From positions 1 through 7,737 of the forward strand of contig JABFWJ010000047.1 of NCBI GenBank assembly GCA_013362295.1: 7,737 nucleotides of DNA. Direction: 5' to 3'. Positions within the stretch are counted from its first letter, which is position 1, and the number at the start of each line of letters is the position of its first letter. The notes under the pieces were generated by a model. It saw only the letters and a list, made by a program, of their open reading frames with translations. It did no database searches and was not told the DNA's origin. This stretch comes from Thermoleophilia bacterium (GTDB lineage: Bacteria > Actinomycetota > Thermoleophilia > Gaiellales > Gaiellaceae). Shown here one piece after another: positions 1 through 5,576 of this stretch. The translations under genes were made by a program, and so were the position numbers.

Positions 1-1
1 G

Positions 2-811
2 TTCGTCGGCGTCCTCGTCCTCGTCGCCGCGGCGAGGCTGATCAAGGTTAACGTCGACGTGCTCATGGACCGGGCGCCGGCGGAGGCGGAGGCGGCTGCA
101 GTCCGTGCGATCGAGTTGATGACCCCCTCGGTCGAGCTGCGCAGGCTGCGCATGCGGCAAGCCGGCGGGCGACAGTTCGCGGACGTGGTGATCGGCGTGC
201 CGCCCGGCGCCGCCGTCGGACAGGGCCATGCGGCAGCGGACGCGGTCGAGGCGGCGGTCGAACGCGCGCTTCCGAATGCGGACGTCGTCGTCCATGTCGA
301 GCCGCTCGAGGACGCAGGCGTGCGCGAGCGCGCCCACGCGGCCGCGATCGGCGTGCCGCGCGTCCGGGAGGTGCACAACCTCGCCCTCGTCGATGTCGGT
401 GGGCGGCAGGAGCTCTCGTTGCACGTCAAGCTGCCGGGCGATCTCTCGCTCGAGGAGGCTCACGACGTCGCCGAGCAACTGGAGGCGGCGATCTCCGCCG
501 CTGTCCCGGAGATCTCCGGCGTGCAGACCCACCTCGAGCCGCTCACCGAGGCGAGCGAGGCGCGCGAGGCGCGCGAGGCGGACGCCGACGACGAGGCGGT
601 GGTGCGCCGCATCGTCCGCGACGCCACGGGACGCGATCCGCGCGCGCTGCGCTTCTTGCGTACCGACAGCGGCCTCGTTGCGTTCCTGACGCTCGGACTC
701 GACGGGACGACGCGGCTCGACGAGGCCCATGCGCGCGCGAGCGAGATCGAGGAGCGGATCCGCCGCGAGCGGCCGGACATCGCCGATGTGATCGTTCATA
801 CCGAGCCGTAA
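2..811 (+). CDS. Cation diffusion facilitator (CDF) metal transporter, C-terminal part, with three tandem dimerization domains
   Basis: The gene is cut by the window start; 269 residues of its C-terminal part remain. CDF proteins export divalent metals such as Zn, Fe, Mn or Co across the inner membrane by proton antiport. The first visible residues (FVGVLVLVAAARLIKVNVDVL) look like the end of the last membrane helix, followed by LMDRAPAE, the typical CDF linker into the cytoplasmic domain. Three ferredoxin-like dimerization repeats follow at about 131-304, 353-541 and 593-808, each ending in a His-x-Glu-Pro motif (HVEP, HLEP, HTEP). A CDF normally has one such domain. Only the middle repeat keeps residues that line up with the YiiP cytoplasmic zinc site: VHNL (His codon 374-376), LHVK and THLE. 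The substrate metal cannot be told because the membrane part is missing. The family call is firm; the triple-domain reading is by eye. Confidence 0.85.
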   Translation, partial: FVGVLVLVAAARLIKVNVDVLMDRAPAEAEAAAVRAIELMTPSVELRRLRMRQAGGRQFADVVIGVPPGAAVGQGHAAADAVEAAVERALPNADVVVHVEPLEDAGVRERAHAAAIGVPRVREVHNLALVDVGGRQELSLHVKLPGDLSLEEAHDVAEQLEAAISAAVPEISGVQTHLEPLTEASEAREAREADADDEAVVRRIVRDATGRDPRALRFLRTDSGLVAFLTLGLDGTTRLDEAHARASEIEERIRRERPDIADVIVHTEP

Positions 812-845
812 CGCGGGATTTCAACGTTAGTTAAGAGGTAAAACC

Positions 846-900
846 GGCCTCGCGGCCAGGCAAGGTCAGGCCCCGAACGGGCATCTAAGGGATGTACCCG
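846..900 (+). promoter_or_regulatory. Possible structured 5' leader of the secreted-protein gene
   Basis: The gap between the CDF stop and the secreted-protein start holds several self-complementary stretches. The best is CGGGCATC (878-885), loop TAAGG, then GATG and CCCG (891-894, 897-900) with a TA bulge. GGCC 846-849 can pair with GGCC 854-857, and GGCCT 846-850 with AGGCC 868-872, as alternatives. No T-run follows, so it is not a classical intrinsic terminator. I could not match it to a riboswitch class I know. In GC-rich DNA such pairings often arise by chance. No convincing -35/-10 pair was found; the AT-richer stretch 818-843 is where a promoter would most likely sit. Confidence 0.3.
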
Positions 901-902
901 AC

Positions 903-908
903 GGAAGG
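903..908 (+). promoter_or_regulatory. Ribosome binding site deciding the secreted-protein start
   Basis: GGAAGG lies 10 bases before the ATG at 919, and the signal peptide begins exactly there. This favours 919 over the in-frame upstream ATG at 892, which lies inside the hairpin and has no Shine-Dalgarno match. Confidence 0.65.
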
Positions 909-918
909 TTCTGATCTC

Positions 919-1533
919 ATGAAACGACTCATAGCTCTCGGTGCGCTGGCTCTGGCCGCACTCTCCCTGGCTGCGGTCGCCGGAGCCGACCCCGGTCACC
1001 ACGGGAAGGGCGACAAGGCGGGACACAGCCGCTTCACGTTCACGTTCGTCACCACGGACAAGGGCTCGTGCGGGACGGAGTGGGCGAACGACACGGTGAA
1101 GCGCACGTTCATCGTCAAGGACAACGGCGACGGCACGTTCAGGCTGACGCGCCGCGACCGCGGGATGTTCACGACGATGGCGGGCGCGAGCCCCGGATCC
1201 TGTGAGACGACCGGGCACCACGGCAAAACCGTGCGGGCCGGCGTGACCGGCACGCTCGTCGGCTTCCTGCGCGGCACCGTCAGCGGCGGCACGTTCAATC
1301 CGAAGGCGACCTGCACGAGCACGGATTGCGGTGCCACCGACACGTTCCTCAAGACGTTCTTCGGAACCGGCGCGCAGTTCTCGTGCTCCATGACCTCCAC
1401 CGACTGCGCGTTCAACTTCAACTACACGGCGGCGCACCATCAGTCGCTCCTGTTCCGCCACTGGCAGGACAAGGGCAAGGGCGCCGGCACGTCTCTGGTC
1501 GAGCGTTTCTCGGGCGACATCGCCGACGCCTGA
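919..1533 (+). CDS. Small secreted protein of unknown function with six cysteines
   Basis: A 204-residue protein I do not recognise. Residues 1-23 form a classical Sec signal peptide: MKR, a hydrophobic Ala/Leu stretch, then AGA just before Asp24 as a signal peptidase I site. No lipobox cysteine, sortase motif or later membrane segment is seen, so the mature protein of about 180 residues should be released outside the membrane. It starts with a His/Gly/Lys-rich stretch (DPGHHGKGDK). Six cysteines (51, 95, 132, 137, 156, 163) suit disulfides; the last four form two similar pairs, CTSTDC and CSMTSTDC, with aromatic residues following, which suggests an internal repeat. The centre is rich in Thr, Gly and Phe, consistent with a beta-rich fold. 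The FAH gene begins 22 bases after its stop, so they may be cotranscribed. The start rests on the GGAAGG site and the signal peptide. Confidence 0.75.
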   Translation: MKRLIALGALALAALSLAAVAGADPGHHGKGDKAGHSRFTFTFVTTDKGSCGTEWANDTVKRTFIVKDNGDGTFRLTRRDRGMFTTMAGASPGSCETTGHHGKTVRAGVTGTLVGFLRGTVSGGTFNPKATCTSTDCGATDTFLKTFFGTGAQFSCSMTSTDCAFNFNYTAAHHQSLLFRHWQDKGKGAGTSLVERFSGDIADA

Positions 1534-1555
1534 CCCAACGGTAGGCTCCCGCGGC

Positions 1556-2368
1556 GTGAAGCTCTGCATGTTCACGCCGCGGGCGCTCGCTCTCGAGCGG
1601 GGGTGGCCGGGGCGCATCGAGGGCGATCGCGTCGTCCAGCTCGCCGCCCAGACGCTCCAGGCCTTCTTCACCGGCGGCGGCTCGGCGCGCGAGCATGCCG
1701 AATACGCGCTCGCCGACGTCGAGCTGCGGCCTCCGGTCCTCCACCCGACGGCGGTCCGCGACTTCATGGCCTTCGAGCAGCACGTCGCGACCGCGCGCAG
1801 GCAGCGCGGCGCGGAGGTGCCCCGAGAGTGGTACGAGATCCCGGTCTTCTACTTCTCGAACCCCGCGGCGATCTTCGGGCCGGAGGACGAGGTGCCGTAC
1901 CCCTACGGAACGCGGGAGCTCGACTACGAGCTCGAGTGCGCGGCGATCATCGGCGCCGACGGTGCGATCGGCGGGTTCACCGTGCTCAACGACTGGTCGG
2001 CGCGCGACGTGCAGCGCGCCGAGATGCGCGTCGGCTTGGGGCCGGCGAAGGGCAAGGACTTCGCGACCTCGATCGGCCCCGTCGTCGTGACGCCCGACGA
2101 GTTCGACGGCACCGCCGGCACGATGATCGCGCGCGTGAACGGTGAAGAGCGCTCGCGCGGCGAGCTCGGAGACATGTACCACTCGTGGGAGGCGCTGCTC
2201 GAGCAGGCCGCCCGCAACACCGTGCTCCGGCCCGGCGACATCATCGGCTCCGGCACGGTCGGGAGTGGCTGCATCCTCGAGCACGGGGACGGCCGCTGGC
2301 TGCAGCACGGCGACGTCGTCGAGCTCGAGATCGAAGGCATCGGCGTGCTCAGGAATACGGTCAGTTGA
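1556..2368 (+). CDS. Fumarylacetoacetate hydrolase (FAH) family protein
   Basis: A 270-residue enzyme of the FAH superfamily, which cleaves C-C bonds in acylpyruvate-like compounds using a bound Mg or Ca. In tyrosine breakdown, FAH splits fumarylacetoacetate into fumarate and acetoacetate. Signature residues are visible by comparison with mammalian FAH: Asp69 and His76 in DFMAFEQH, the metal ligands Glu125 and Glu127 in DYELECA, Asp146 in LNDWSARD, and a lysine in KGKDFATSIGP (Lys167). The GSGTVGSGC stretch (231-239) is the usual C-terminal substrate loop. It is shorter than mammalian FAH (about 420 residues) and has only a reduced N-terminal part, as in many bacterial members. GTG start, with GGTAGG at 1540-1545 in front. 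Its stop overlaps the next gene by four bases. A homogentisate dioxygenase gene 1.3 kb downstream makes a role in that pathway plausible, but other acylpyruvate substrates cannot be excluded. Confidence 0.88.
   Translation: MKLCMFTPRALALERGWPGRIEGDRVVQLAAQTLQAFFTGGGSAREHAEYALADVELRPPVLHPTAVRDFMAFEQHVATARRQRGAEVPREWYEIPVFYFSNPAAIFGPEDEVPYPYGTRELDYELECAAIIGADGAIGGFTVLNDWSARDVQRAEMRVGLGPAKGKDFATSIGPVVVTPDEFDGTAGTMIARVNGEERSRGELGDMYHSWEALLEQAARNTVLRPGDIIGSGTVGSGCILEHGDGRWLQHGDVVELEIEGIGVLRNTVS
2351..2354 (+). promoter_or_regulatory. Ribosome binding site for the TTG-started dehydratase gene
   Basis: AGGA, inside the end of the FAH gene, is 10 bases before the TTG at 2365. It supports TTG as the start, in the overlap TTGA shared with the FAH stop codon, and suggests translational coupling. 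Confidence 0.5.
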
Positions 2369-3288
2369 TCGGCGCCGACGACGTCCGTGCCGCCGCGCGC
2401 GTGCTCGACGGCGTCGCGCATCGGACGCCCGTCATCACCTCGCGGACGCTCGGCGAGCACGTCGTGCTCAAGCCCGAAAATCTCCAGCGCGGAGGCGCGT
2501 TCAAGTTCCGCGGGGCCTACAACAAGATCTCGTCGCTTCCGCGAGGCGCGAACGTCGTCGCGTTCTCGTCGGGCAACCACGCGCAGGCGGTCGCCCTCGC
2601 CTCGTCGCTGCTCGGCGCGAAGGCGACGATCCTCATGCCCGAGGACGCCCCTGCGTCGAAGCTCGCCGCGACCCGCGGCTACGGCGCGGAGGTCGTGAGC
2701 TACGACCGCTACGCCGGGAATCGCGAAGCGATCGCAGCCTCGATGGCGGAGGAGCTCGGCGCGGAGATCGTGCCGCCGTACGACGACCCGTTGATCGTCG
2801 CCGGCCAGGGCACCGCGGCGCTCGAGCTGCTGGAGGACGCGGGCGTCGTCGACACCCTCGTCGTCCCGTTGGGCGGCGGCGGGCTGATCTCCGGCTGTGC
2901 GTTGATCGCGAAGGAGCTCGGGGTGCAGCGCGTCGTCGGCGTCGAGCCGGAGGCGGGCAACGACTGGCAGCAGTCGTTCGCCGCGGGAAGGATCGTCGCG
3001 ATCGACGTCCCACGCACGATCGCGGACGGCCTGCAGACACATGCACCCGGGGAGGTGACGTGGGAGATCGCCTCGCGGCTCGTCGACGAGATCGTGACGG
3101 TCACCGACGAGCAGATCGTCGACGCGATGCGCTTCACCTTCGAGCGGCTGAAGCTCGTGATCGAGCCGAGCGGAGCCGTCGGTCTCGCCGCGGTCCGCGA
3201 AGGGCTCGCGTCAGGCGGGCGGATCGGCGTGATCGTCTCGGGTGGCAACGTCGCCGCCGACCGGTTCGCGCAGCTGCTCCGAATCTGA
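2365..3288 (+). CDS. PLP-dependent threonine/serine dehydratase or serine racemase family enzyme
   Basis: A 307-residue fold-type II PLP enzyme; the family deaminates L-threonine or L-serine to 2-oxobutyrate or pyruvate, racemises serine, or deaminates 3-hydroxyaspartate. The Schiff-base lysine is Lys47 in GGAFKFRGAYN. SSGNHAQA (68-75) contacts the cofactor and substrate, GGGG (170-173) binds the phosphate, and Ser292 in SGGN should contact the pyridine nitrogen. Glu194, Gly198 and Asp200 in VEPEAGND match the metal site of mammalian serine racemase (Glu210, Ala214, Asp216). Ser69 sits where racemases carry their second catalytic base, while biodegradative threonine dehydratases have SAGNHAQ. 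There is no C-terminal ACT-like domain, so isoleucine feedback control is not expected. The start is TTG overlapping the FAH stop; family alignment (IGADDVRAAARVLDG at the N-terminus) agrees with it. The stop codon lies inside a palindrome. Exact substrate undecided. Confidence 0.88.
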   Translation: MIGADDVRAAARVLDGVAHRTPVITSRTLGEHVVLKPENLQRGGAFKFRGAYNKISSLPRGANVVAFSSGNHAQAVALASSLLGAKATILMPEDAPASKLAATRGYGAEVVSYDRYAGNREAIAASMAEELGAEIVPPYDDPLIVAGQGTAALELLEDAGVVDTLVVPLGGGGLISGCALIAKELGVQRVVGVEPEAGNDWQQSFAAGRIVAIDVPRTIADGLQTHAPGEVTWEIASRLVDEIVTVTDEQIVDAMRFTFERLKLVIEPSGAVGLAAVREGLASGGRIGVIVSGGNVAADRFAQLLRI

Positions 3289-3376
3289 TTCGGCGCAGCC
3301 GAACCAGATTCGAGGGTTTCGGCCCGCGGGGAAGACCGAAAGGCTCCAATCTGGTTCGCTTCGCGAATCAGATTGG
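3280..3376. repeat. Composite palindrome with four copies of an 11-bp unit between converging genes
   Basis: The unit AATCTGATTCG occurs at 3282-3292 and, inverted, at 3364-3374. Its one-base variant AATCTGGTTCG occurs at 3348-3358 and, inverted, at 3300-3310. Two local hairpins can form: 3280-3294 with 3298-3312 (loop GCA, one mismatch) and 3346-3359 with 3363-3376 (loop TTC, one mismatch). The outer units can instead pair with each other, and the inner ones likewise, around TTTCGG/CCGAAA (3317-3322, 3336-3341) and a CCCGCGGGG centre. The stop codons of both flanking genes lie in the outer arms. The arms are much richer in A+T than the surroundings. No T-run follows, but the structure could end transcription in both directions. 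It resembles REP/BIME-type or MITE-type repeats; no known family was recognised. Confidence 0.85.
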
Positions 3377-3691
3377 GTCTGCGCGCTCCCGCATGTTCTG
3401 CGCCACCCGCGCCCGCTCGTAGGAGAGCCTGAAGAGCTCGATCGTCTCGTCGTCGAGGTCGGCGGAGACCCAGCCGCGAACGCCGAACTTGTGCGGCTCG
3501 GCCCGGCCCGTCTCGACGAGCATCTCCCGGATCCGCGAGGTGAACGGCAGATCGGCCCAGCCTTCGAGATGGATGTGCCCGAGCTCGCGCTTCCCGAGGC
3601 GGAACTCGACGCCGCCCAAGCGGTGCGGCTGCACCGTGACGCCCTCCCACGAGCCGACCTCGCGCTCGATTCGTCCGCCGATATCCTCCAT
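3368..3691 (-). CDS. DUF5519-like (luciferase-domain family) small protein
   Basis: A 107-residue cytoplasmic protein without signal peptide or membrane segment. It resembles the DUF5519 group, annotated in databases as luciferase family proteins because of a distant link to fungal luciferase; the biochemical role in bacteria is unknown to me. Family-like stretches are GVTVQPHRLGGVEFRLG, ELGHIH, ADLPF, GRAEPH, GWVS and a C-terminal helix IELFRLSYERA. It converges on the dehydratase gene and diverges from the dioxygenase gene, whose ATG is 2 bp away from its own ATG. No Shine-Dalgarno precedes the start, so it may be leaderless or translated from an RNA that begins inside the dioxygenase gene. 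Its last residues and TGA stop come from the palindrome. The domain call is from memory of conserved motifs and is moderately sure. Confidence 0.75.
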   Translation of the reverse strand: MEDIGGRIEREVGSWEGVTVQPHRLGGVEFRLGKRELGHIHLEGWADLPFTSRIREMLVETGRAEPHKFGVRGWVSADLDDETIELFRLSYERARVAQNMRERADPI

Positions 3692-3696
3692 CCATG
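3689..3696. promoter_or_regulatory. Divergent start codons separated by 2 bp
   Basis: CATCCATG holds the minus-strand ATG (3691-3689) and the plus-strand ATG (3694-3696). There is no room for promoters or ribosome binding sites between the genes, so each promoter must lie inside the opposite coding region unless a start is misplaced. The GGAGGA visible on the minus strand is downstream of that gene's ATG and cannot serve it. Confidence 0.6.
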
Positions 3697-4905
3697 CCGT
3701 TCTACCAGCGCCTCGGCGACGTGCCCAGAAAGCGCCACATCGTGCACCGCGACAACGGCACGCTCCTGACGGAGGAGGTGATGGGATTCGTAGGCTTCTC
3801 GGGCCTCGAGTCGATCCTCTACCACCTGCAGTCGCCCTGCCGCGTGATCGAGCTGGGCGAGTTCGAGCCGATCGAACGCACGGAATGGGTGCCCGATGCG
3901 CATGCGCATCGGCACTTGCGGACGTGGGACGTGCCGCCGGCCGGCGACGCCGTGACCGGCCGGCAGCTCCTGATGTGGAACAACGACGTCGAGATCTCGC
4001 TCTGTCGTCCGACCGAGCCGATGGACGGTTTCTTCCGCAACGGTGAGCGCGACGAGGTCGTCTTCGTCCACGAGGGCGACGGTGTGCTCGAGACGGTGTT
4101 CGGCGACGTGCCGTACAAGGCCGGTGACTACATCGTCCTCCCGCGCGGCACGACGTACCGCTTCGTACCGGAGGGAGAGCAGCGCTACCTCGTCTTCGAG
4201 ACGCCGGGGCTGATCACGATCCCGAAGCGCTACCGAAACGAGCACGGGCAGCTGATGGAGCATGCGCCGTACTACCACCGCGACCTCCATCCGCCCACGG
4301 AGCTGCGCACGCACCGCGAGCGCGGCGAGTTCCTCGTCAAGGTCCGGGTGCGCGACGGCTACCAGACCTACGTCATCGACTACCACCCGTTCGACGTCGT
4401 CGGCTGGGACGGGTACGTCTACCCGTGGACGTTCTCGATTCACGACTTCGAGCCGATCACGGGCCGAATCCACATGCCGCCCCCGTCGCATCAGACGTTC
4501 GCCGGCCCGAACTTCGTGATCTGCTCGTTCTGCCCGCGCAAGCTCGACTTCGATCCCGAGGCGATCCCGATCCCCTACCACCACTCGAACCTGCAGAGCG
4601 AGGAGATGATCTATTACGTCGACGGCAACTTCTCCTCGCGCAAGGGGATCGAGCTCGGGTCGATCACGCTGCACCCCTCCGGCCTCCCGCACGGGCCGCA
4701 GCCCGGGCTGGCCGAGAAGTCGCTCGGGCTGACCGAGACGCACGAGTACGCAGTCATGTGCGACACGTTCCATCCGCTGCGACTGACGTCGCTCGCCGCC
4801 GACCTCGACGACGGCAAGTACATGTACTCCTGGGCCGAGGACGGCGTCTCGGCGAACGGCCGCACACCGGACGACGATCCCGCGGGCATCACCTCGCACC
4901 TATAG
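3694..4905 (+). CDS. hmgA: Homogentisate 1,2-dioxygenase
   Basis: A 403-residue cupin dioxygenase that opens the ring of homogentisate with O2 to give 4-maleylacetoacetate, the central step of tyrosine and phenylalanine breakdown. Iron ligands are seen by comparison with human HGD (His335, Glu341, His371): His297 and Glu303 in YHHSNLQSEEM, and His333 in GLPHGP. Other family blocks are DYHPFDVVGWDGYVYPWTF (229-247), ITGRIHMPPPSHQTF (255-269) and GNFSSRKGIELGS (311-323). The N-terminal cupin-like half has PYKAGDYIVLPRGTTYR (140-156). Start ATG 3694 matches the usual N-terminus of actinobacterial homologues (MPFYQR.G.VPRKRH). No Shine-Dalgarno precedes it, and the opposite gene starts 2 bp away, so a leaderless message is likely. 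The TAG stop is the first three bases of a palindrome. Confidence 0.93.
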   Translation: MPFYQRLGDVPRKRHIVHRDNGTLLTEEVMGFVGFSGLESILYHLQSPCRVIELGEFEPIERTEWVPDAHAHRHLRTWDVPPAGDAVTGRQLLMWNNDVEISLCRPTEPMDGFFRNGERDEVVFVHEGDGVLETVFGDVPYKAGDYIVLPRGTTYRFVPEGEQRYLVFETPGLITIPKRYRNEHGQLMEHAPYYHRDLHPPTELRTHRERGEFLVKVRVRDGYQTYVIDYHPFDVVGWDGYVYPWTFSIHDFEPITGRIHMPPPSHQTFAGPNFVICSFCPRKLDFDPEAIPIPYHHSNLQSEEMIYYVDGNFSSRKGIELGSITLHPSGLPHGPQPGLAEKSLGLTETHEYAVMCDTFHPLRLTSLAADLDDGKYMYSWAEDGVSANGRTPDDDPAGITSHL

Positions 4906-4982
4906 ATGATTGATTCCCAATTGGAGCACCCGCGGATGGGGGCCCCTCCCCGCGAGCACACGAATCAGGAATCAATCATCTA
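4903..4982. repeat. 80-bp palindrome between hmgA and the HAD phosphatase gene
   Basis: The 15-bp outer arms TAGATGATTGATTCC (4903-4917) and GGAATCAATCATCTA (4968-4982) are perfect inverted copies. Folding continues symmetrically without gaps through a GC-rich centre: CGCGG 4931-4935 with CCGCG 4950-4954, and GGGG/CCCC at 4939-4946. By eye about 30 of 40 opposed positions pair. The left arm begins with the hmgA stop codon and the right arm ends directly before the GTG of the next gene. The only weak ribosome site for that gene, AGGA at 4967-4970, overlaps the right arm. The element shares CGAATCAG and CCCGCGG with the palindrome at 3280-3376 but is otherwise different. It may act as terminator or as translational hairpin; no transposase is present. 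Confidence 0.85.
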
Positions 4983-5576
4983 GTGCAGCTCGTCCTGGAC
5001 TGGGACGGCACCATCACGGTGCGCGACTCCCTCGTGGCCGCGGTGCACGCGCTGGGCGATCCGTCGATCTACGACGGCGGCATCCAGGAGAGCTTCTCGA
5101 GCTACGGAGAGGCGCTCGCCGCCGAGATCGGGACGCTGCGTGTCAGCGCCGAGGAGGCCGCGAGGTGGGCGGTCGAGAACGTCGAGGTGAGTCCCGGGTT
5201 CCACGACCTCGTCGAGCGCTTCGACCCGGTGATCGTCTCGAGCGGACTGCCGCAGCTGATCCTGCCGGTGCTCGAGCGCGAGGGGGTGGTGGACGTCGAG
5301 GTGCGGTCGAACGACGCCGAGGTCAGGCCGGAGGGCTGGCGCGTGATCTTTCGCGACGAGGGCGTCTGCGAGGTCTGCGGCGACAAGTGCAAGCGTCGCT
5401 CGCTCCCCGGGCGGCGCCCGCTCGTCTTCGTCGGGGACGGCTGGTCGGACCGCTGCGCCTCGCTCGTCGCCGACCGTGTGTTCGCGCGCACCGGGCTCGC
5501 CGACTATCTCGACGCCGAGGGCGTTCCGTACGAGCGGTACGACACGCTGCGCGATGTCGCTGCTGCGCTTACCTGA
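4983..5576 (+). CDS. HAD-superfamily phosphatase, phosphoserine phosphatase / MtnX-like
   Basis: A 197-residue member of HAD subfamily IB, which removes phosphate from small metabolites through an aspartyl-phosphate. All four motifs are present: I, DWDGT with nucleophile Asp6 and acid/base Asp8; II, SSG at 86-88; III, a lysine in DKCK (135 or 137); IV, GDGWSD (151-156), which binds Mg. The cap lies between motifs I and II, as in phosphoserine phosphatase and MtnX of methionine salvage. Three cysteines in CEVCGDKC (129, 132, 136) next to motif III recall the Cys-rich segment of MtnX and might bind a metal. The GTG start abuts the palindrome and gives the expected N-terminus. No other methionine-salvage or serine-pathway gene is near, so the substrate is open. 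Its end overlaps the glycosylase gene by 23 bases. Confidence 0.82.
   Translation: MQLVLDWDGTITVRDSLVAAVHALGDPSIYDGGIQESFSSYGEALAAEIGTLRVSAEEAARWAVENVEVSPGFHDLVERFDPVIVSSGLPQLILPVLEREGVVDVEVRSNDAEVRPEGWRVIFRDEGVCEVCGDKCKRRSLPGRRPLVFVGDGWSDRCASLVADRVFARTGLADYLDAEGVPYERYDTLRDVAAALT

Noticed and set aside
892..918. Upstream ATG for the secreted protein
   Set aside because: It would add nine residues before a textbook signal peptide and has no ribosome site; ATG 919 is preceded by GGAAGG.
812..918. Known riboswitch in the leader
   Set aside because: The sequence was compared from memory with several classes (c-di-GMP, fluoride, Mn, guanidine, ydaO) and lacks their conserved core bases.
1418..2308. 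Minus-strand open frame opposite the FAH gene, and a similar one at 1924-3042
   Set aside because: Both are shadows of well-supported plus-strand enzymes and have low-complexity translations without recognisable motifs.
2185..2364. Longer N-terminus for the PLP enzyme
   Set aside because: This part overlaps the FAH gene by 180 bases, is Arg/Ala-rich, and lies before the normal family N-terminus.
3280..3376. Short CRISPR-like array
   Set aside because: The repeats are inverted and only 11 bp, spacers are unequal and there are no cas genes; the arrangement is a compound palindrome.
3211..4899. Long minus-strand open frame (562 codons) opposite hmgA
   Set aside because: It is antisense to a clear dioxygenase gene; its Arg/Val/Glu-rich translation shows no domain, and long shadow frames are expected at this GC content.
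4903..4982. Classical Rho-independent terminator
   Set aside because: No T-run follows either palindrome, so a standard intrinsic terminator cannot be claimed, though a terminator function in this GC-rich host remains possible.
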